64,000 nt of DNA from assembly GCA_017936665.1 (NCBI GenBank), contig JAGBFB010000042.1, positions 55,547-119,546 of the forward strand, written 5' to 3'. The translations under genes and the position numbers were made by a program. The DNA comes from Spirochaetaceae bacterium (GTDB taxonomy: Bacteria; Spirochaetota; Spirochaetia; Treponematales; Treponemataceae). A model generated the notes under the pieces. That model did no database searches, was not told where the DNA came from, and saw only the letters and a program-made list of their open reading frames with translations. Of this stretch, positions 60,044 through 64,000 are shown one piece after another. Position 1 is the first letter of the stretch; each line of letters starts with the position of its first letter.

Positions 60044-62350
60044 ATGAATAGAAGACTTATCACATCAGCTTTACCTTATGTAAATAACATTCCTCACTTA
60101 GGAAACCTTTTGCAAGTACTTTCAGCAGATGTTTTTGCACGATTTTGTCGTAGCAAAGGTTATGACACAATGTATATTTGTGGAACAGATGAATACGGAA
60201 CAGCAACAGAAACTCGTGCATTACAAGAAGGCAAATCTCCAAGAGAACTTTGTGACTATTATCACGCAATTCATAAAGATATTTACCAATGGTTTGATAT
60301 TTCATTTGATAATTTTGGAAGAACTTCCACAGAGCAACAAACAGAAATCGTACAATCACTTTTTAAAATGCTTGATGAAAGAGGATTTATCACAGAAAAA
60401 ACTTCTACACAACTTTACTGTCCTAAATGTGAACGCTTTTTAGCAGATAGATTTGTATCTGGAACTTGTCCTTCTTGTGGATATGAAGATGCTCGTGGTG
60501 ACCAATGTGAACACTGTGGAAAACTTCTTGACCCAACAGAATTACAAAATCCTCGTTGTTCTACTTGTGGTACAACTCCAGAACCTAAAGAAACAAAACA
60601 CTTATACATAAATCTTCCAGCAATTCAAGCAGAATATGGTCCTTGGATGGAAGATACAGCAGAAAAAGGACAATGGTCAAAAAACTCTGTACAAATGACA
60701 CAGGCTTGGATTCGTGACGGATTACAAGAAAGAGCAATTACAAGAGATTTAAAATGGGGAATTCCTGTTCCAAAAGAAGGATACGAAAACAAAGTATTCT
60801 ATGTTTGGTTTGATGCCCCAATTGGATATATTTCAATTACAAAAGAACTTACAGATAAATTAAATAATCCAGATATCGATTGGAAAGCATGGTGGCTTCC
60901 ATCAGAATCAAATGCAAGTAACGCTAAAAATCCAGTTGATTTATTTCAATTTATTGGAAAAGACAATATTCCATTTCATACAGTAATTTTCCCTTCAACT
61001 TTGATAGGTTCTGGAAAAGATTGGACAAAACTTTATCACATGAGTAGTACTGAATATTTGAACTACGAATCTGGAAAATTTAGTAAATCAAAGGGAATTG
61101 GTGTTTTTGGAAGTGATGCAAAAGAATCTGGAATTCCAGCTGATGCTTGGAGATTCTACGAATTTTACAATCGTCCAGAAAAATCAGATACTCAATTCAC
61201 ATGGAAAGACTTTCAAGAAAAAGTAAATAGCGAGCTAATCGGAAACTTAGGAAATCTTGTAAACAGAATTTTAACTTTCGTTTCAAGATATTATGATGGG
61301 GTAATTCCAGAAGGAAAAATTGACGAAGCTCTTTGGGCAGAAATCAAAACATCTGAACAAAAAATTACAGAAAATCTTGAATGGGCAAATTTAAAAGACG
61401 CCTTCAAAGAAATTTTTGTAATTTCATCAATCGCTAATAAAACATTCCAAGACGGAGAACCTTGGAAAACTCGTAATACTGAACCAGAAAAAGCAGCAAG
61501 CCTTATTATGAATCTTTGTTATGTAATTAAAGATTTGATGATTATGGCTCATCCTTATATGCCACAATACACAGCAAAAGTTTTATCTTTCTTTGGTAAA
61601 AAACCTCATAACAGTTTAGTAGGAAAACCAGCTGAAGAAGGTTGCTTAAATTGGAATGATTTAGGAAAATTAGAAGGATTGACAACTGTAAATGGCAACG
61701 AAATTTACTTCAAACCTTTAGATGATAAAGCAACAGAAGCTTACCGTCAGCGCTATGCAGGAAGTCAAGCTGAAAGAACAGATGATAAAAAAGCAGATAA
61801 AAAAACAAAAAAACAGGAAACAAAACCTCAAGAAAAAGCCCCTGTAGATCCTGTTGAAACTTTCAATACAAAAATTGCTCTTAAAACTGCAAAAATTATG
61901 AAAGTTGAAAAACATCCAGAAGCAGATAAACTTTACATCGAAACTTTAGATGATGGTTCTGGTTCAGAACGAGTAATTCTTTCAGGATTAGTTCCTTATC
62001 TAAAAGAAGAAGATTTACTTGGAAAAACTGTTGTAATTGCAGATAACTTGAAACCTCGTAAAATGCGTGGAATCGAAAGTAGGGGAATGTTACTTGCTGC
62101 CGATTACAAAGATGCCGAAGGAAAAGATTGCGTAGAAGTTCTTGATTGTTCTTGGGCAAAACCTGGAACTCCTGTTGTATTAAAAGATACAGATGTCAAC
62201 GCACCAAAAGCTTCAGAAATTGATGCAGACACTTTCTTTTCTGTGCCTATCAGAGTTGTAAACAAAGTTGTTTGCATAAACAATATTCCTCTTACTGTTG
62301 ACGGAAAAGAAATCACAACAGTTTTAACTGAAAATGGTGAAGTAGGTTAA
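60044..62350 (+). CDS. metG: Methionyl-tRNA synthetase with C-terminal tRNA-binding domain
   Basis: The 768-residue protein has ALPYVNNIPHLGN (HIGH-type motif), the zinc knuckles CPKCERF, CPSCGY, CEHCGK and CSTCG, and KFSKSKG as the KMSKS motif. A Lys/Glu-rich linker (DDKKADKKTKKQETKPQEK) leads into the EMAPII-like domain (AKIMKVEKHPEADKLYIETLD, RKMRGIESRGMLLAAD). It charges tRNA-Met. Length and order match the class with a fused C-terminal tRNA-binding domain. Codon use is more GC-rich than in neighbours, as expected for a well-expressed gene. Confidence 0.96.
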   Translation: MNRRLITSALPYVNNIPHLGNLLQVLSADVFARFCRSKGYDTMYICGTDEYGTATETRALQEGKSPRELCDYYHAIHKDIYQWFDISFDNFGRTSTEQQTEIVQSLFKMLDERGFITEKTSTQLYCPKCERFLADRFVSGTCPSCGYEDARGDQCEHCGKLLDPTELQNPRCSTCGTTPEPKETKHLYINLPAIQAEYGPWMEDTAEKGQWSKNSVQMTQAWIRDGLQERAITRDLKWGIPVPKEGYENKVFYVWFDAPIGYISITKELTDKLNNPDIDWKAWWLPSESNASNAKNPVDLFQFIGKDNIPFHTVIFPSTLIGSGKDWTKLYHMSSTEYLNYESGKFSKSKGIGVFGSDAKESGIPADAWRFYEFYNRPEKSDTQFTWKDFQEKVNSELIGNLGNLVNRILTFVSRYYDGVIPEGKIDEALWAEIKTSEQKITENLEWANLKDAFKEIFVISSIANKTFQDGEPWKTRNTEPEKAASLIMNLCYVIKDLMIMAHPYMPQYTAKVLSFFGKKPHNSLVGKPAEEGCLNWNDLGKLEGLTTVNGNEIYFKPLDDKATEAYRQRYAGSQAERTDDKKADKKTKKQETKPQEKAPVDPVETFNTKIALKTAKIMKVEKHPEADKLYIETLDDGSGSERVILSGLVPYLKEEDLLGKTVVIADNLKPRKMRGIESRGMLLAADYKDAEGKDCVEVLDCSWAKPGTPVVLKDTDVNAPKASEIDADTFFSVPIRVVNKVVCINNIPLTVDGKEITTVLTENGEVG

Positions 62351-62351
62351 A

Positions 62352-63464
62352 ATGTATAATTTTGAAATTGAATTTTCAAAAGAAGATAGGGCTGATTGGT
62401 ACAAGAATGAGCCTTATCTTCAATCTAAGTTTTGGTCTGAATTTAAATCTTTACACGGATGGAAACCCTATCGTTTTGATGTTAAATTCAGCTTAAAAAC
62501 TGATAATCAAAAAGAAAATAATTTTACTGTATCTGTTTTGGTTAGAAAATTTGCAAAGATTTTCCACTTGGCTTATATTCCAATGGGAATTACTTTGCAA
62601 AAAGAAAATTCAATTATTCAAGATTATAAAAGTGATGAATATTTAACTTTACTAGACGAATTTTCAAAAAAAATAAAAAAATTTCTTCCTAAAAATACAA
62701 TTTGTATAAGATTTGATTCTCCCATTGATTTTGAAGCACCAAATGAACGTGACGAATTTGTAAAAAATAAATTTCCTTTTGGTTCAATTCAAAAGAACAA
62801 GGTTGATATTCAGCCACCTGATACAACTGTTTTAGATTTAACAAAAACTGAAGAAGAAATTTTAGCAAATATGAAAAGTAAGTGGCGTTATAACATAAAT
62901 CTTGCAACAAAGAAAGGCGTTGTAATTGAAAAAGCCACGAGCAAAGAAATTGATATTTTTTATGATTTGTACTTAGAAACTGCAAAACGTGATGGAATTG
63001 CAATTCACAGTAAAAAATATTATCAAGATTTGCTTGAATTATCAGAAAAAAATGAAGGTAAAAATTCTCCTTTGGTGAGTCTTTATATTGCAAAGCACGA
63101 AAATGATGTTCTTGCAAGTATTATCACTTTGTTTATGCCATATCAAGCAGTCTATGTTTATGGTGCTTCTTGTAATATTAAACGAAATTTAATGCCTGCC
63201 TATTTGCTACAATGGACTGCAATAAAAGATGCCAAAAATTTTGGCTCACAAATTTACGATTTTTACGGAATGCCACCAACTGACGACGAAAATCATCCAA
63301 TGCACGGACTTTACAGATTCAAAACAGGCTTTGGTGGAAAAAATATTCATAGGGTAGGAAGCCTTGATGTTCCTATTTCTTGGATTTATACACCATACAA
63401 AATTGCCGAAAACCTACGAAGTTTTTGGTACAAAACTGTAAAGAAAAAATTAGCAGGAAGATAA
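62352..63464 (+). CDS. FemAB-like peptidoglycan interpeptide or aminoacyl transferase
   Basis: The 370-residue protein is a FemAB-type double-GNAT transferase: LQSKFWSEFKSLHGWKPYRF, LADIFHL-like central strands, EEEILANMKSKWRYNINLATKKGVVIE, AYLLQWTAIKDAKNFGSQIYDFYG and MHGLYRFKTGFGGKNIHRVGSLD. Members use aminoacyl-tRNA to add amino acids to peptidoglycan precursors in the cytoplasm. The substrate here is unknown. It starts one base after the metG stop, so it is co-transcribed with metG. A different FemAB-like gene lies at 28.2-29.2 kb. Confidence 0.85.
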   Translation: MYNFEIEFSKEDRADWYKNEPYLQSKFWSEFKSLHGWKPYRFDVKFSLKTDNQKENNFTVSVLVRKFAKIFHLAYIPMGITLQKENSIIQDYKSDEYLTLLDEFSKKIKKFLPKNTICIRFDSPIDFEAPNERDEFVKNKFPFGSIQKNKVDIQPPDTTVLDLTKTEEEILANMKSKWRYNINLATKKGVVIEKATSKEIDIFYDLYLETAKRDGIAIHSKKYYQDLLELSEKNEGKNSPLVSLYIAKHENDVLASIITLFMPYQAVYVYGASCNIKRNLMPAYLLQWTAIKDAKNFGSQIYDFYGMPPTDDENHPMHGLYRFKTGFGGKNIHRVGSLDVPISWIYTPYKIAENLRSFWYKTVKKKLAGR

Positions 63465-63484
63465 AAAATTAGGAATTAAATAAC

Positions 63485-64000
63485 ATGGAAACTTGGCAAA
63501 TTTGTGAAAAAGAATGTTTTGAATATATAAAACAAAAATTTCAAAATGATTATTTTATTTTTGAATTAGATGGTGGCTCTGATTCTTCAAAGTCAGATAT
63601 TCTTGTAACTAAAAATGGAATAGCATTTTTTTTCATAGAAACAAAAATGTCAAAAGCACAATGTGGACAATTTGTTGCATTTCCTGAAGAATCAAAAAAA
63701 ATATTTATATATTCAAAAAGTAACAAATATACTCAAAATTTACAATCTTCATTAATTTTAGAGAAAATGTCCAAAAATTTTAATAAGTATAAAACACCTA
63801 ATACCAAAGGTATAAAAATAGATATTGATAAATCATATTTATATGATTGGGTCTATCATTTTTACAGAGATAATAAAAATGTAAAGTATTTTATTGTTGA
63901 AAAATCTGTTGGTAACAATAATTTATCAGATGATAATTTTATAATTTTTCCAATCGAACATTTTTACAAATATTTTGATATAAATGCAATTTATAGAACA
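63485..64000 (+). CDS. PD-(D/E)XK nuclease-like protein, N-terminal part (cut by window edge)
   Basis: The frame is open for 172 codons to the right edge of the window. It begins METWQICEKECFEYIKQKF and contains GGSDSSKSDI (Asp38) followed by FFFIETKMSKAQCGQF, with Glu52-x-Lys54 and Gln62. This is the D-(E)XK core plus Gln, seen in restriction-enzyme-like nucleases. Whether it is part of a restriction system cannot be told without the rest. It starts 20 bases after the FemAB-like gene. Confidence 0.6.
   Translation, partial: METWQICEKECFEYIKQKFQNDYFIFELDGGSDSSKSDILVTKNGIAFFFIETKMSKAQCGQFVAFPEESKKIFIYSKSNKYTQNLQSSLILEKMSKNFNKYKTPNTKGIKIDIDKSYLYDWVYHFYRDNKNVKYFIVEKSVGNNNLSDDNFIIFPIEHFYKYFDINAIYRT

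Noticed and set aside
60415..60609. Antisense reading opposite the metG zinc region
   Set aside because: It is a frame shadow of a highly conserved gene and has no ribosome site.
1..64000. tRNA, rRNA, CRISPR arrays, insertion sequences, integrases and riboswitches
   Set aside because: I looked through the gaps for cloverleaf, regularly spaced repeats, transposase or integrase reading frames and long structured leaders and saw none that could be supported.

Overview
The window is AT-rich DNA from a low-GC spirochaete, most likely a Treponema. The main reasons are a P83/100-type antigen with its long Lys/Glu coiled coil, a P-loop/Asp23-like ATPase, the rnfCDGEAB gene order, several FemAB-like transferases and Ser/Phe-rich periplasmic and outer-membrane proteins. 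The species cannot be named from the sequence alone.

Region 1 (1-12 kb, mostly minus strand). After the start of a NeuB-family gene and a yebC gene with its own promoter, one operon reads leftwards from a good promoter at 12.0 kb. It carries the four dTDP-L-rhamnose genes (rfbA, C, D, B), a Wzi-like outer-membrane protein, a Wzz-like chain-length protein, two FtsX/LolE-like permeases, a LolA-like periplasmic protein and a beta-barrel protein. A HU-like DNA-binding protein is transcribed divergently from it.

Region 2 (13-37.5 kb, minus strand) is the accessory region. It holds galE, which appears to start at ATT, then an ATPase/TOPRIM-like gene pair under its own promoter. Next comes a surface-polysaccharide cluster: three GT2 enzymes, a Wzy polymerase, a GT-B-like enzyme, an epimerase, an acetyltransferase, a Wzx flippase and another GT-B-like protein. 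It continues into a pseudaminic-acid-type nonulosonate cluster (pseB, pseC, an aldo/keto reductase, pseF, a class III aminotransferase, a FemAB-like protein, a TIM-barrel protein, a GNAT and pseI). Beyond a gene-poor 0.6 kb gap with apparent gene debris lie a small Cys protein and a second ATPase/nuclease pair. That pair sits between two exact 29-bp copies of the 3' end of the neighbouring winged-helix gene, so it looks like an inserted cassette.

Region 3 (37.7-50.2 kb) is mixed housekeeping: a TPR protein, a membrane GT2, an aminotransferase and a glycogen synthase on the plus strand; p83/100, a beta-propeller-like protein and an RNA m5U methyltransferase on the minus strand; then a poly(A)-polymerase-like gene that may be leaderless, the P-loop protein and a pseudouridine synthase.

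Region 4 (50.3-64 kb, plus strand) carries a DUF212 protein, a membrane protein of unknown function, a complete six-gene rnf-like operon, a GH57-like protein, a DUF4424/YARHG-like protein, metG, a FemAB-like gene and the start of a PD-(D/E)XK nuclease-like gene. By eye the Rnf subunits lack the usual NADH/FMN, covalent-flavin and intramembrane iron-sulfur motifs, and the GH57 protein lacks both catalytic acids.

The items most worth a second look are the repeat-bracketed ATPase/nuclease cassette, the cofactor-poor Rnf-like complex, the nonulosonate cluster without PseG, the ATPase/TOPRIM pair, and an acidic peptide motif shared by a permease and a secreted beta-barrel protein. All family assignments were made by reading the sequence, without database searches.
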